DNA of 64,000 nucleotides from Lathyrus oleraceus (GCF_024323335.1 NC_066581.1:433026136-433090135), one strand, 5' to 3'; positions 33,929 to 45,899 are shown, numbered from the stretch's first letter. The notes: a model not told the origin generated them from the sequence alone. Numbers and translations are program-made.

Positions 33929-35377
33929 ATGGAAAGACCAAAAAGGCATACAAAGAAGTACAGCTTTAGACAGCCTGATGTGAAAGAGTTAAGGAATATA
34001 ACATCCTATGTACTAGATCCCTTGGGTTTCAAAGCTCGCTATGGGAAGCTTCTGCCTCTGTTGACTACTCAGGTTGATGAGGGTTTGATGAGTACTTTGG
34101 CTCAGTTTTATGATCCTCTGTATCACTGCTTCTCTTTTCCGGACTTCCAGTTGCTGCCTACTTTGGAGGAGTATTCTCATCTTATTGGGATCCCGATCCT
34201 GGATCAGGTGCCGTTCAGTGGCTTAGAGAGTATTCCGACCGCTCGAGAGATTGCAAGCTTGTTGCATATATATGAAGCATTGATTAAAGCTAATCTGACT
34301 ACCAAAGGTGGAATTCAGGGTCTTCCTTCCGAGTTCCTCATCGCTCAAGCTACCGTTTATGGGAAGGCCAGGAGTGAGGATGCCTTTGAGGCTTTATTTG
34401 TGTTGCTCATCTATGGTTTGGTATTGTTCCCCAACATCGACAGATTTGTGGATGTGAATGCCATTAGGATCTTTGCAGTTCTTAATCCCGTTCCGACTCT
34501 GTTGGGTGATGCCTATGTCTCTTTGCATCTGAGGAATGCAAAGGGTGGAGGAGTTATTGTATGTTGTCTGCCTCTGCTGTATAAGTGGTTTATTTCGCAC
34601 TTACCGCAGACAGTTGCTTTCAAGGAGAACAAGGGATGTCTACGGTGGTCTCAGAGACTTATGTCTCTCACTAATGATGATATCTCTTGGTATGATCGCG
34701 TGTATGATACTGTGCAGATCATTGACTATTGTGGTGAATTCCCTAATGTGCCTCTTCTCAGTACATGTGGTGGGATCAGCTACAACCCTATTTTAGCACG
34801 TTGTCAGCTTGGGTTCCCCCTAAAGGATAAACCTCATAACATTCTGTTAGAAGGTGTATTCTTTCAGGAGGGTAAAGATCCCCAAGGCCTGAAAGCCAGA
34901 TTTGTCCGCGCTTGGCACAAGATCTGCAAGAAGACCAGGAATGAGTTGGGTCCGAAGAATTGCATTGCTTTGGATCCGTATACCTCTTGGGTTAGACAGA
35001 GAGCTGTTGTATACCTCATGCCTTATGATCATCCGAGACCTACACCATTGGTTGTGGCTGGGCCTTCAACCCTCCCCACCCAAGATGTAGAGGAGTTGAG
35101 AGAAGAAGACCTTTCACGTGCTTGGATCCGTGAGAGAGAAGAATTGCTTCATCAGCTTAAGGAGAAGGACGCTCTAATTGAGTTTCTCGAGCATCAGGTG
35201 ATCGACGATCCAAATGATACTTGGACTTCTCTGCTTCCTCAGTCTTCCAAGTTCTGGAAGAGGAAGTAAGATCGACTTGCAAAGGAGAAAGCGGACATGG
35301 AAGCAGCCTATGAGAGAGAGATCAAGAAACTGTGTGCATCTCGTCTTCCAGCATCCCGAGCTTCTAGGGATCCATAG
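33929..35377 (+). pseudogene. Ogre ORF1 of element C, one stop near the end
   Basis: The DUF7745-like protein starts at the conserved ATG after TTTTCAGAC and is open for 446 codons to TAA at 35267-35269. D has a Tyr codon (TAT) there and reads on. The normal end would be at 35377, so about 36 residues of the C-terminal coil are lost. Motifs: AQFYDPLYHCFSFPDFQL, LFPNIDRFVDVNAIRIF, CLRWSQRLMSLTNDDISWY. The truncated product might still fold. It sits between leader and gag, as in D. Confidence 0.85.
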
Positions 35378-35637
35378 GATGCTTATTTTCCTTTTCTCTT
35401 TGTAATGATCAAAAATGCTGTACTTCTTTGTCAAAAATATATTTGATGAGATATTTTCCATATGCTATTAAATGCTTAAAAATGAAAACAAAGCATATGC
35501 ACAAGCATTTCATGCATCATTTTGCATAAGCAGGTTGTTCTTGGTCTTCTTGTCTGTGGCCTAACTCTGTGCTCTTCATTTATTTTGAAGACAAGCTGAC
35601 TCACCGATATTTTACAAGAGCCAATTCTGCCAGAGTA

Positions 35638-38015
35638 ATGGATCAGTTGGAAGAAGAGAACCGTGAACTGAAAGAAGAGGTCGCCAGACTTGGCGCTTTG
35701 ATGGATCAACTCCTTGCTGCCCAGAATCAACCTGCTCAACCGCCTGCAACTCCTGTCCAGAGAACGGTTATTTCAGAGATTGTAGCTCCGACTGTGCCAG
35801 CTGCTAGTGCTCATTTCGCGCCTCATGCCATGCCAGCCGGGTTTCCTTGGGGTATGCCCCCGGGTTTCATGCCTGATATTCCTGCTCCAACTTTTGCTTC
35901 TATGCCGGCATCTAGCCCGGTCCTTGCTGCTGCTCCTCCTGTCGTGCATGCCATGCCTCGGGTAGACGACACCATCTATCATTCTGAGCCGTCTGAGGGC
36001 CCAGATGTCAATGAGAAGATGGAAGCTATGAATGATCAGTTCCTTGAGTTGCGAAAGGAATTGAAGACTCTGAGAGGGAAGGATCTGTTTGGCAAGTCTG
36101 CTGCTGAGCTTTGCCTTGTTCCCGGTGTGAAAATTCCGATTAAATTCAAAGTGCCTGACTTTGAAAAGTATAAGGGGAACACCTGCCCTCTTGCTCATCT
36201 GGTCATGTACGCCAGAAAGATGTCTACTCAAACAGATAATGATCAGCTTCTGATCCATTATTTCCAGGATAGTTTGTCCGGTGCGGCTCTTCGTTGGTAT
36301 ATGAGCCTTGATAGTGCAAACATTCGATCCTTCAATGATCTTGGCGAAGCCTTCGTCAAGCAATATAAGTATAATGTTGATATGGCGCCTGACCGTGATC
36401 AACTCAGGGCCATGTCCCAGAAGGATAAGGAGACATTTAAGGAGTACGCCCAGAGGTGGCGAGAGTTGGCTGCTCAGATCACTCCTCCGCTGGAAGAGAA
36501 AGAGATGACTAAGATCTTTTTGAAGACTCTTAGCTCATTCTATTATGAGCGGATGGTAGCGAGTGCTCCCTCTGATTTCACCGAGATGGTGAACATGGGG
36601 ATGCGTCTTGAAGAAGGAGTCCGTGAAGGACGATTGGCAAAAGATGAGAGCTCTTCTAAACGGTATGGGGCGTTTAAGAAGAAGGATGGGGAGGCACATG
36701 ATGTGCAATCCCATGCTAAATCCAGAAGACCCTCTATTCAGAGGAAGCCTGCACGCCGTGCAAGTAATCAGCACCAGGTGGCTCATATAGCGCCTGTCTT
36801 CAGAGATAGTGCTCAGTATCAGCAGCCTCAGCAACATCAGCATCAACAGCAACCGCAGTATCAGCAGCAGCATCGTCCACAGTAACAGGCTTACCAGCCT
36901 CGTGGCAGCACTACCAATCAAGCTAATCTGAGTTATGATAGGAAGAAGATCAGCTTCGATCCGATTCCTATGTCATACGCCGAGCTGTATCCTTCCTTGT
37001 TGGAAAGGAAGCTGGTTACTCCCAGGGATCCTCCTGCAGTGCTTGCAAATCCTCAGTGGTGGTATAAGCCAGACCAACACTGTGTGTATCACTCCGGTGC
37101 TCCGGGTCATAACATCGAAAACTGCTTTCCGTTAAAGACCAAGGTTCAAGACCTTATGAGATGCGGCATTCTGAGCTTTGAGGACTCAGGCCCCAATGTT
37201 ACCAAGAACCCATTGCCCGAGCATGGGAAATCTGTGAATATGGTCCAGGGGTGTCCTGGCAAATATAAAGTCAAATATGTGAGTCATATTAGACAGTCAC
37301 TGGTCGAGTTGCATCGCTTGCTGTGCCAATACAACCATATGGAGCATGACCATGACAGGTGCCGCATCTGTTCGGTCAACCGTTTGGGTTGTCGCCAGGT
37401 GCGACGAGAGCTTCAAGAATTGCTAGATGAGGGAACCATAGAGATTCTTCAGAACCGCAATGTTGATGAGGATGAACCAGAAGTGAATGTTATATCTCCT
37501 ATGTTCAAGCTGCCCGAGCCTGTTGTTATCCGATATGATAGCAGCAAGCCGAAGGTCTCTCCTTCTCTGATAATTAAGCCTGCAGGCCCTGTGCCTTATT
37601 CTTCTGACCGAGCTGTACCGTTCAGATATAACCCCGTTGCTGTTGAAGATGGGAGAGAAGTGTCGTTGCCTTCAACTTCTGTCACCAATATTGCTGATGT
37701 AAGTGGGTTGACCCGGAGTGGTCGTGTATTCTCTGCGCCTAAGCCTCAGGCTAGGGCTATTGCTTCTGATACTGTTGAGCGTCCAGTTGGGACGGCTGTT
37801 AATGTTCAGAATCCGGCACCTGTTGCCAAACCCTCCTCTGTACAAAAGACTCCTGATTCTTCTGTTGGCCCGAGTGGCATTGTGAATGAAGAATGTGATG
37901 AGATGCTGAGGCTCATCAAAAAGAGTGAGTACAATGTTGTAGACCAGCTTCTACAAACGCCATCCAAAATCTTCGTATTATCTTTGTTGCTGAATTCAGA
38001 ACCCCATAGGGAGGC
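35638..38015 (+). pseudogene. Ogre gag and start of pro, element C (one stop, then interrupted)
   Basis: It opens at the ATG after GCCAGAGTA. The order is coil, Pro/Ala-rich segment, gag core (FQDSLSGAALRWYMSLD, KEYAQRWRELAAQI), Gln/His-rich linker and zinc-knuckle variant (CVYHSGAPGHNIENC). TAA at 36883-36885 replaces a CAA that is intact in D; the frame then continues cleanly to 38015. There the Tekay-like element is inserted, splitting gag-pro; homology resumes at 44709 with the target duplication GAGGC on both sides. Confidence 0.88.
38011..38015. repeat. Target-site duplication of the nested element (left), GAGGC
   Basis: GAGGC precedes the LTR start TGTAACACCC and is repeated at 44704-44708 right after the other end, TGTTACA. 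Five bases is the usual Ty3/gypsy duplication size. Confidence 0.9.
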
Positions 38016-39967
38016 TGTAACACCCTTCTAAAATACCCCAATTATTTAATTAAAATAACAATATGTCGATCAGAGTAATATGCAATCAAGGGTGTCACAC
38101 AGTTACTTCACACCATTCACCAATATAACGGTCATGCTCTTTTATTAATTCAAAACATAAGCATTTGCATAAAACGCAGCGGATAGAAATCTCATCAATC
38201 ATGTAAAACATTACATGTAAAATGGTTCATAACCAACAATAAAACATTTAAAACAAGTTAAAACATCCCATCCCGATGTTACATCTATCAGAGCACGACC
38301 CACTAAGGAGACTACACTAGACTCCAAGCATTAGCTTCTACTCAACTCATTGCTCGTTACCTGAAAAATAGTGTAAGGGTGAGTTCCTCAATCGATATAA
38401 CAAGCATTATAAAATATCATGTAATGCTAAGTAAATAACACATTTCATCACCCAAATCAGATTACACATTCAGCAACGGCAATATCAACTCAATCATACT
38501 CAACATCAACACAACACACAACACACAACATACGTATAATACTGGAATACATCCACTCATATTATACGCCATACATCAATTATGCAATGAGACTCCATGC
38601 ATGCGGTACCGACTATTTGTGAACATATAGTTCACCTCACCGTCCAAATCCAGGCACGGCTACCAAGCCCACTAGTCCCACTCATTTGAGACCTAGTGAC
38701 TCACTCACTAATTCCTCACCATGGGAATTAGCTACCACCCCAAATGGGCCATGCTATGCACGCTAATCACCTAGCATGCAAACATCAACAACAGTCCAAA
38801 ATGACTAACTCACTAATTCCTCACCATGGGAATTAGCTACCACCATAAAGGCCACAATATGCAAGCTAATCATCTAGCAATGCAACATCAACAACAAAAT
38901 CCACAATGGACCTATGCTCACACTCTAAGCCATACAACAGTCCATTCACAATTGCATACATAACATGTACATTCACAACATTATGCATACCATCAAACAT
39001 CATCAACACATGTATCAAAACATCATATCATGTCAAATAATTAACCACAGTATTAGCACACTCTACTAATACCTATACTGCTCAAAATAGCGGGAATTAA
39101 TCCCTATTACATCATACGCCACTATAGGCCAAACATCGATTATGTACACAACATTGAAATGTCAATTTTCTCACTTTTCAACAGTGTTAACCGGTTAACG
39201 CCCTGGGTTAACCGGTTAACGCAGCACAAACACACTTTCTGGCAAAACGCAACAGTGTTAACCGGTTAACTCCCTGGGTTAACCGGTTAACGCAGGCAAA
39301 ACAGCACTAAATTCACAATTCGCAACAGTGTTAACCGGTTAACACCCTGGGTTAACCGGTTAACGCAGACAAAACAGCAGTTCCTGCGCTAACACAAAGC
39401 AGAATGCATAATTCTCCGCATTTTCCGCCGTTGGAGGACTTCCGGACCTCCGATTCCAATTCCGTAAAAAGCTATACGTTAGGGAAGTTACAACACACTC
39501 AATTACAGGTTCAAATTTCAGTTTTTTTTACACAACATATCCATCACAATTTTCAGCATTCAACAATCCCAATTAGGGTCAATTCAACGGTTTATCACTA
39601 CCCATTACATGCTAACCCATAATACCCATCAAACGACGATAAACCCCCCTTACCTGAGTTAATCCGGCAACTTTGAGCTTCAAGCTTTTCCGTTCTCCAA
39701 CCCTTGCTCTCTAGCTCTTCCTCTTGCCCTTTCTCCACTTTCTCAATCGCTTCTCTGTTTCACGTGAAAACTTTCTTTTCCAAATGAGACTCTTTCCCTT
39801 ATTTCCAACTTATATATTTTCCATTAATTATTATTATCCCAATAATAATAATAATAATTCAATAATTCCAAAAATAATAATAATAATAATCCAATTATCT
39901 AATTAAATTAATAAATATATTATTAACTTAATTTAAATAATTATCATATTATTATCGGGGTGTTACA
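38016..39967 (-). mobile_element. 3' LTR of the nested Tekay-like element (1952 bp)
   Basis: In sense it starts TGTAACACCCCGATAATAAT at 39967 and ends GGGTGTTACA at 38016. Its first 314 bp (39967-39654) match the 5' LTR remnant. It contains an AAT-rich microsatellite stretch (39840-39900) and six GTTAACCGGTTAAC palindromes. Confidence 0.85.
39186..39364. repeat. Six 14-bp palindromes GTTAACCGGTTAAC in three pairs
   Basis: They lie at 39186, 39207, 39257, 39278, 39330 and 39351. Within each pair the start-to-start distance is exactly 21 bp, and pairs recur every 71-73 bp in a tandem repeat. Confidence 0.9.
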
Positions 39968-39980
39968 ACTCTCCCCCACT
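39968..39980 (-). promoter_or_regulatory. Polypurine tract of the nested element
   Basis: The sense strand reads AGTGGGGGAGAGT directly before the 3' LTR, the expected plus-strand primer. Confidence 0.8.
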
Positions 39981-40009
39981 AAAAGAGTTTTCGTCCTCGA
40001 AAACATACC

Positions 40010-43000
40010 TCAAGCGAATAACTCCGGATAAGACTCCTTCATCTGACTCTCCAGTTTCCAAGTCACATTGCCACCTGTTGGTCCTCCCCAAGCTACCTTC
40101 ACCAAGGCAATCTCTTTACCTCGCAACTGCTTCAACTCTCGATCCTCGATCCTCATAGGCGATGTTTCAACAGTCAGGTTATCTCTCACCTGTACATCAT
40201 CTACTTGGACTACATGCGACGGATCATGAATGTACCTCCTCAACTGAGACACATGAAAAACCTCATGCAAATTCGCAAGCGACGGCGGTAAAGCGATACG
40301 ATAGGCTACCTCCCCTATCCTCTCCAAAATCTGATAAGGACCAATAAATCGAGGTGTCAACTTCTTCGACTTCAAAGCTCGACCAACCCCAGTTATCGGA
40401 GTAACACGAAGAAACACATGATCTCCCTCTTGAAACTCAAGTGACTTCCTCCTCTTGTCGTGATAACTCTTCTGACGACTCTGAGCAATTCTCATCTTCT
40501 CCTGAATCATCTTAATCTTTTCCGTAGTCTGTTGGACAATCTCCGGTCCAACCACAACACTCTCACCGGACTCGTACCAACATAAAGGTGTCCGACATCT
40601 CCTACCATACAAAGCTTCAAACGGTGCCATACCAATGCTCGAATGAAAACTATTGTTGTAGGTAAACTCAATCAAAGGTAAATAACAATCCCAAGCACCT
40701 CCCTTTTCCAAAACACAAGCCCTTAAAAGATCCTCCAGTGACTGAATCGTCCTCTCAGTCTGACCATCAGTCTGCGGATGATATGCAGAACTCAATCTCA
40801 GCTTAGTTCCCAAAGCCCTCTGCAAACCTTCCCAGAACTTCGATGTAAATCTAGGATCTCTGTCTGAAACAATACTCGACGGAATACCATGCAAACTTAC
40901 AATCTTCTCAATATACAACTCGGCTAATCTCTCTAACGGATAATCCATTCTGATCGGAATGAAATGAGCCGACTTTGTCAATCTGTCAACAATCACCCAA
41001 ATAGCTTCACAATTCTTATTTGTCCTCGGCAAACCAGACACAAAATCCATACTGATACTATCCCACTTCCACTCTGGAATAGTCAACGGTTGCATTAGCC
41101 CAGACGGCTTCTGATGCTCAATCTTTGACTTCTGACAAGTCAAACAAGAATAAACAAAACTCGCAATTTCTCTTTTCATTCCCGGCCACCAAAATAACCT
41201 TTTCAAATCATGATACATCTTCGTAGCTCCAGGATGAATACTCATGCCACTACGATGTCCTTCCTCAAGAATACTCTTTTTAAGTTCGGTAACCTCCGGA
41301 ATACACACCCGATTACCAAATTTCAAAACACCATTCTCATCAATTCTGAATTCACCACCTTGACCTTGATTCACTAGAGTCAACTTATCAACCAAAAGCA
41401 CATCGGATTTCTGACCCTCTCTAATCTCATCCAGAATACCACTCGTTAACTTCAACATTCCCAATTTAACACTATTGTGAGTACTCTCACACACCAAACT
41501 CAAGTCTCTAAACTGTTCAATTAAATCCAATTCCTTAACCATTAACATAGACATATGCAATGATTTCCGACTCAATGCATCAGCCACTACGTTTGCTTTA
41601 CCCGGATGGTAATTCAAACCAAAGTCATAATCCTTCAGAAACTCTAACCATCTCCTCTGTCTCATATTCAGCTCTTTCTGATCAAACAAATACTTTAAAC
41701 TTTTATGGTCACTGAAAACCTCAAATCTTGACCCGTACAAGTAATGCCTCCATAACTTCAGAACAAATACCACAGCTGCCAACTCTAAATCGTGTGTCGG
41801 GTAGTTCCTCTCATGAACCCTCAGCTGTCTCGAAGCATAAGTTATAACCTGCTTATTCTGCATCAACACACCACCCAAACCCAACAATGAAGCATCACAG
41901 TAAACCTCAAATGATTCCGACGAACTCGGTAATATCAGAATAGGAGCAGTAGTTAACCTTCTCTTTAACTCTTGGAAACCCTCTTCACACTTTGAGTCCC
42001 AGACAAACGCTTGCCCCTTTCTAGTCAACATCGTCAACGGTAACGCCAACTTAGAAAATCCCTCAATGAACTTCCTATAATAACCAGCCAATCCAAGGAA
42101 ACTTCGAATCTCAGCAACAGACTTCGGAGCTTCCCACTTAGATACCGCTTCTATCTTAGAAGGATCAACAGCAACACCACCTCTTGAAATCACATGACTA
42201 AGAAAACTAACCTCTTCTAACCAAAATTCACACTTAGAGAGTTTAGCAAATAACTTCTTTTCTCGTAGAACTCCTAACACTACTCTCAAATGCTCAGCAT
42301 GTTCTTCTTCAGATTTCGAATACACCAAAATATCATCAATAAACACCACAACAAACTGATCTAGGTACGGATGGAAAATCCTATTCATATACTCCATAAA
42401 TACTCCAGGCGCATTAGTCACACCAAAAGGCATTACAGAATACTCATAATGTCCATACCTTGTTCTGAAAGCAGTCTTCTGAATATCTTCAGTTTTCACA
42501 CGTATCTGATGATACCCAGATCTCAAATCTATCTTGCTGAACACACTCGCACCAACCAATTGATCCATCAAATCATCAATCCTCGGCAAAGGATACCGAT
42601 TCTTGATCGTCACTTTATTCAGTTGCCTGTAGTCCACACACAACCTCATAGTACCTTCTTTCTTCTTAACCAACAACACTGGTGCACCCCACGGTGACAC
42701 ACTCGGACGAATAAATTTCTTATCCAACAGATCTTCCAACTGAGTCTTCAATTCAGTTAACTCAACAGCAGACATACGGTACGGAGCCATCGATATCGGT
42801 CTAGTACCAGGTACCAAATCAATCGAGAACTCCACTTCACGCTCTGGCGGTAACTCATTCACTTCTTCCGGAAACACATCAGGAAAATCACACACCACGG
42901 CTAGATCACAAATCACCAGTTTATTTTTAGCCTCCAAAGTCGCTGACAGCATAAACAACTCTGCCCCATCTGCTACTGCCTCATTCACCTGCCTTGCAGA

Positions 43001-43354
43001 TAGAAACAAACTCTTTCCTTCCTCACTCTCAGGAAAGATCACAGTCTTATCAAAACAGTTGATATAGACTCGGTTAGACACCAACCAGTTCATACCCAGA
43101 ATAACATCAATCTGCACTAGTGAAAGACACACAAGGTCCATCCCAAAGTCTCTACCAAAGATACTCAAAGGACAATTTAAACAAACCGAAGTAGTAGTCA
43201 CTGAACCCTTCGCAGGAGTATCAATCACCATACTACCCAACATCTCAGATATCTCTAACTTAAGTTTCACAGCACAATCCAAAGATATAAAGGAATGAGT
43301 AGCACCTGTGTCGATAATAGCTACAAGAGGAAAGCCATTAATATAACACGTACC
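40010..43354 (-). CDS. Pol polyprotein (PR-RT-RH-INT-chromodomain-like) of the nested element
   Basis: The frame continues directly from gag after one TGA. In order: protease with DTGATH (about 43305-43320), reverse transcriptase ([12 protein letters not shown]; catalytic FIDD), Ty3 RNase H ([30 protein letters not shown]), integrase with an HHCC zinc finger (ending CLTCQKSK) and the D-D-E residues ([22 protein letters not shown]), then a GPY/F module ([18 protein letters not shown]) and a C-terminal chromodomain-like end ([17 protein letters not shown]). All motifs and key acids are present and I saw no internal stop. It would copy and insert the element, but with the upstream TGA it is not made as a normal Gag-Pol fusion. 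Confidence 0.9.
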   Translation of the reverse strand, partial: GTCYINGFPLVAIIDTGATHSFISLDCAVKLKLEISEMLGSMVIDTPAKGSVTTTSVCLNCPLSIFGRDFGMDLVCLSLVQIDVILGMNWLVSNRVYINCFDKTVIFPESEEGKSLFLSARQVNEAVADGAELFMLSATLEAKNKLVICDLAVVCDFPDVFPEEVNELPPEREVEFSIDLVPGTRPISMAPYRMSAVELTELKTQLEDLLDKKFIRPSVSPWGAPVLLVKKKEGTMRLCVDYRQLNKVTIKNRYPLPRIDDLMDQLVGASVFSKIDLRSGYHQIRVKTEDIQKTAFRTRYGHYEYSVMPFGVTNAPGVFMEYMNRIFHPYLDQFVVVFIDDILVYSKSEEEHAEHLRVVLGVLREKKLFAKLSKCEFWLEEVSFLSHVISRGGVAVDPSKIEAVSKWEAPKSVAEIRSFLGLAGYYRKFIEGFSKLALPLTMLTRKGQAFVWDSKCEEGFQELKRRLTTAPILILPSSSESFEVYCDASLLGLGGVLMQNKQVITYASRQLRVHERNYPTHDLELAAVVFVLKLWRHYLYGSRFEVFSDHKSLKYLFDQKELNMRQRRWLEFLKDYDFGLNYHPGKANVVADALSRKSLHMSMLMVKELDLIEQFRDLSLVCESTHNSVKLGMLKLTSGILDEIREGQKSDVLLVDKLTLVNQGQGGEFRIDENGVLKFGNRVCIPEVTELKKSILEEGHRSGMSIHPGATKMYHDLKRLFWWPGMKREIASFVYSCLTCQKSKIEHQKPSGLMQPLTIPEWKWDSISMDFVSGLPRTNKNCEAIWVIVDRLTKSAHFIPIRMDYPLERLAELYIEKIVSLHGIPSSIVSDRDPRFTSKFWEGLQRALGTKLRLSSAYHPQTDGQTERTIQSLEDLLRACVLEKGGAWDCYLPLIEFTYNNSFHSSIGMAPFEALYGRRCRTPLCWYESGESVVVGPEIVQQTTEKIKMIQEKMRIAQSRQKSYHDKRRKSLEFQEGDHVFLRVTPITGVGRALKSKKLTPRFIGPYQILERIGEVAYRIALPPSLANLHEVFHVSQLRRYIHDPSHVVQVDDVQVRDNLTVETSPMRIEDRELKQLRGKEIALVKVAWGGPTGGNVTWKLESQMKESYPELFA

Positions 43355-44380
43355 TCAGATCAAACGATCTTCTGCAGAAGTCTCAGAACCCGATAAAGCA
43401 AAAACCTTGCCTCCCGACTGGTTCTCTCTCTTCGGCTTAGGACACTGTGGACTGATATGACCCACCTCTCCACAGTTGAAACAAGTCACAGTCTTCAACC
43501 GGCACTCTGCAGCCAAATGACCACCTTTTCCACACTTAAAACACTTCTTCTCATTACTGGTACACTCATGGATACGATGTCCAGCCTGACCACATCTGTA
43601 ACACTTAGCAGGGGCACTAGAGTCTCCCCCACTAGGCCTCTTCATCCCACTCTGTCTCTGGAAACCTTTGCCAGATGCATACGGTTTCCCACGATCATTC
43701 TGATTCTTACCTTTCCTATCAACCCTTTGCTGATAGCTCTCTGCTCTGGCTTTGGAATCCTGTTCAAAAATCCTGCAACAGTCAACCAAGTCAGAAAACA
43801 CTCTGATCCGTTGGTATCCAATAGCCTGCTTGATCTCGGGACGTAACCCGTTCTCAAACTTCACACATTTCGAAAATTCTCCAGCAGCCTCATTATAGGG
43901 AGTATAATACTTTGACAGCTCTGTGAACTTAGCAGCATACTCAGTAACAGACCTGTTACCCTGCTTCAATTCCAAAAACTCTATCTCTTTCTTTCCTCTG
44001 ACATCCTCTGGAAAGTACTTCCTCAGGAATCTCTCTCTGAACACAGCCCACGTGATCTCAGCATTCCCAGCAGATTCCAACTCAGTGCGGGTAGCAACCC
44101 ACCAATCATCAGCTTCCTCTGACAGCATATGCGTACCGAACCTGACCTTCTGGTTATCGGCACACTTAGTCACTCGGAAGATCCTCTCGATCTCCTTCAA
44201 CCACTTCTGAGCACCATCTGGATCGTATGCTCCCTTGAACATTGGAGGATTATTCTTCTGGAACTCACTCAGTTGACGAGCAGCTCTCATTCCCGCAACA
44301 TTCGGATTCCCTCCAAGTACTCCAGCTAGCATACCCAGAGCCTCAGCAATCGCAGCATCATCTCTACCTCTTCCAGCCAT
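43355..44380 (-). CDS. Gag of the nested Tekay-like element
   Basis: The 341-residue protein has the gag capsid region (residues about 60-210: EEADDWWVATRTEL, FLELKQGNRSVTEYAAKF), a basic linker, and three clustered zinc knuckles CYRCGQAGHRIHEC, CFKCGKGGHLAAEC and CFNCGEVGHISPQC. It ends at TGA (43355-43357), after which the same frame continues into Pol. In relatives Gag and Pol are often one frame, so this TGA looks like a CGA to TGA change. The ATG lies only about 8 bp from the truncated 5' LTR. Confidence 0.88.
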   Translation of the reverse strand: MAGRGRDDAAIAEALGMLAGVLGGNPNVAGMRAARQLSEFQKNNPPMFKGAYDPDGAQKWLKEIERIFRVTKCADNQKVRFGTHMLSEEADDWWVATRTELESAGNAEITWAVFRERFLRKYFPEDVRGKKEIEFLELKQGNRSVTEYAAKFTELSKYYTPYNEAAGEFSKCVKFENGLRPEIKQAIGYQRIRVFSDLVDCCRIFEQDSKARAESYQQRVDRKGKNQNDRGKPYASGKGFQRQSGMKRPSGGDSSAPAKCYRCGQAGHRIHECTSNEKKCFKCGKGGHLAAECRLKTVTCFNCGEVGHISPQCPKPKRENQSGGKVFALSGSETSAEDRLI

Positions 44381-44387
44381 CTCTATT

Positions 44388-44703
44388 CTGAGTTAATCCG
44401 GCAACTTTGAGCTTCAAGCTTTTCCGTTCTCCAACCCTTGCTCTCTAGCTCTTCCTCTTGCCCTTTCTCCACTTTCTCAATCGCTTCTCTGTTTCACGTG
44501 AAAACTTTCTTTTCCAAAAATGAGACTCTTTCCCTTATTTCCAACTTATATATTTTCCATTAATTATTATTATCCCAATAATAATAATAATAATTCAATA
44601 ATTCCAAAAATAATAATAATAATAATCCAATTATCTAATTAAATTAATAAATATATTATTAACTTAATTTAAATAATTATCATATTATTATCGGGGTGTT
44701 ACA
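44388..44703 (-). mobile_element. Truncated 5' LTR of the nested element (316 bp)
   Basis: Matches the first 314 bp of the 3' LTR, with two extra A. It then jumps at CTGAGTTAATCCGG to a point 7 bp upstream of the gag ATG. About 1.64 kb of LTR, the PBS and the leader are gone. Confidence 0.85.
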
Positions 44704-44708
44704 GAGGC
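44704..44708. repeat. Target-site duplication of the nested element (right), GAGGC
   Basis: Second copy of the duplication, after TGTTACA. Confidence 0.9.
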
Positions 44709-45634
44709 TCTGCAGAAAGTTTTGGACCTGGCGTATGTTGATCATGACGTCACTGTAGAACAGTTTGATGGTATTGTTGCAAACATCACTGCTTGCAACA
44801 CGTTGAGTTTCTGTGACGCTGATCTCCCTGAGGAGGGAAGAGACCACAACATGGCTTTACACATCTCTATGAATTGCAAATCTGATGCCATGTCCAACGT
44901 GCTGGTGGACACTGGATCATCTCTGAATTTATTGCCAAAATCCACTCTTGCGAAGTTGTCATATCAGGGGCCACCCATGAGGCAGATGGTGTTGTTGTGA
45001 AAGCGTTTGATGGGTCGCGTAAGACTGTGATTGGGGAAGTTGATCTCCCAATCAAGATTGGACCAAGTGATTTCCAGGTTACCTTCCAGGTAATGGATAT
45101 CCACCCATCATATAGCTGTCTCCTTGGTAGACCATGGATTCAAGAGGCTGGCGTCGTGACATCCACCCTACACCAGAAGCTTAAATTCGTGAAGAATAAG
45201 AAACTGGTTGTGGTAGGGGGAGAAAAGGCTCTCATGGTTAGCCATTTGTCTTCTTTCTCGTATATTGATGCTGAGGATGAAGTTGGAACTCCGTTCCAAG
45301 CTTTATCTATTGATGAACCAATTGAGAAGAAATCTCCTTCATTTGCTTCCTACCGTGATGCAAAACTGGCCATTGAGTGTGGTGCAGTTGCTGGTTTAGG
45401 GAAGATGATTGAGCTTGAAGACAATAGATCCCGGGTTGGCATTGGCTATTCCTCTGGGGCATTCAACGAGCTTGGGTTGTTCAAGAGTGGGGGATTCATC
45501 CATGCTGATCAACCTGAAGAGGCTGCTGCTATTCTGGAAGAGGATGTAGAGGATCTGAACAATTTCATCATACCTGGTGGTGTCTGCCACAATTGGGTCG
45601 CTGTAGATGTTCCTACAGTCATCCATATATCAGA
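44709..45634 (+). pseudogene. Protease part of gag-pro, element C (1-nt deletion)
   Basis: Homology to A's gag-pro resumes exactly after the insertion. The aspartic protease active site VDTGSS is intact at 44905-44922. A 1-nt deletion near 44983 (between GAGGCAGA and TGGTG) shifts the frame and gives a stop at 44998-45000; the original frame then runs from about 45000 to the intron donor at 45635. It includes the conserved DIHPSYSCLLGRPW. Maturation of the polyprotein is disabled in this copy. Confidence 0.85.
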
Positions 45635-45899
45635 GTAATTGTTCACTTTGTTTAAAACCCTTCTCCCATGCCAAAAGGAGAAGTGATGACATTGTTGGCA
45701 GCATATATACAATGATGTTTTCATTCAATTAATGCATTGTTCAACATTTGTTTTTCCATTTGTTTTCACTTTTTGCTTTTGCATGAAATCAGTGATCACA
45801 AAAAACCCACAAAAACAAGAATAAAAGCATTTTTCATCTGCATAATGATTTGCTTGTTTAGATTCTAAAGTTTTTTCATTAACCAAAATCATTATGTAG
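45635..45899 (+). other. Putative Ogre intron between pro and RT (element C), 265 bp
   Basis: Donor GTAATT at 45635, acceptor ATTATGTAG ending at 45899. Removing it keeps the frame. It shares CCTTCTCCCATGC and TGCATGAAAT with A's intron and has the same splice phase. Confidence 0.75.

Larger units (their letters stand above)
38016..44703 (-). mobile_element. Nested Ty3/gypsy chromovirus (Tekay/Del-like), 6688 bp, truncated 5' LTR
   Basis: Flanked by GAGGC duplications. Sense order on the minus strand: 5' LTR remnant 44703-44388, gag, pro-RT-RNaseH-integrase with a chromodomain-like tail, polypurine tract, 3' LTR 39967-38016. Gag with CCHC knuckles, the GPY/F-type integrase end and the C-terminal chromodomain-like segment point to the chromovirus clade, most likely Tekay. 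The coding part is a single frame with one stop. No PBS remains, because most of the 5' LTR and the leader are deleted. Confidence 0.85.

Noticed and set aside
40162..44329. Plus-strand frames over the nested element
   Set aside because: Shadows of the minus-strand Gag-Pol frame.
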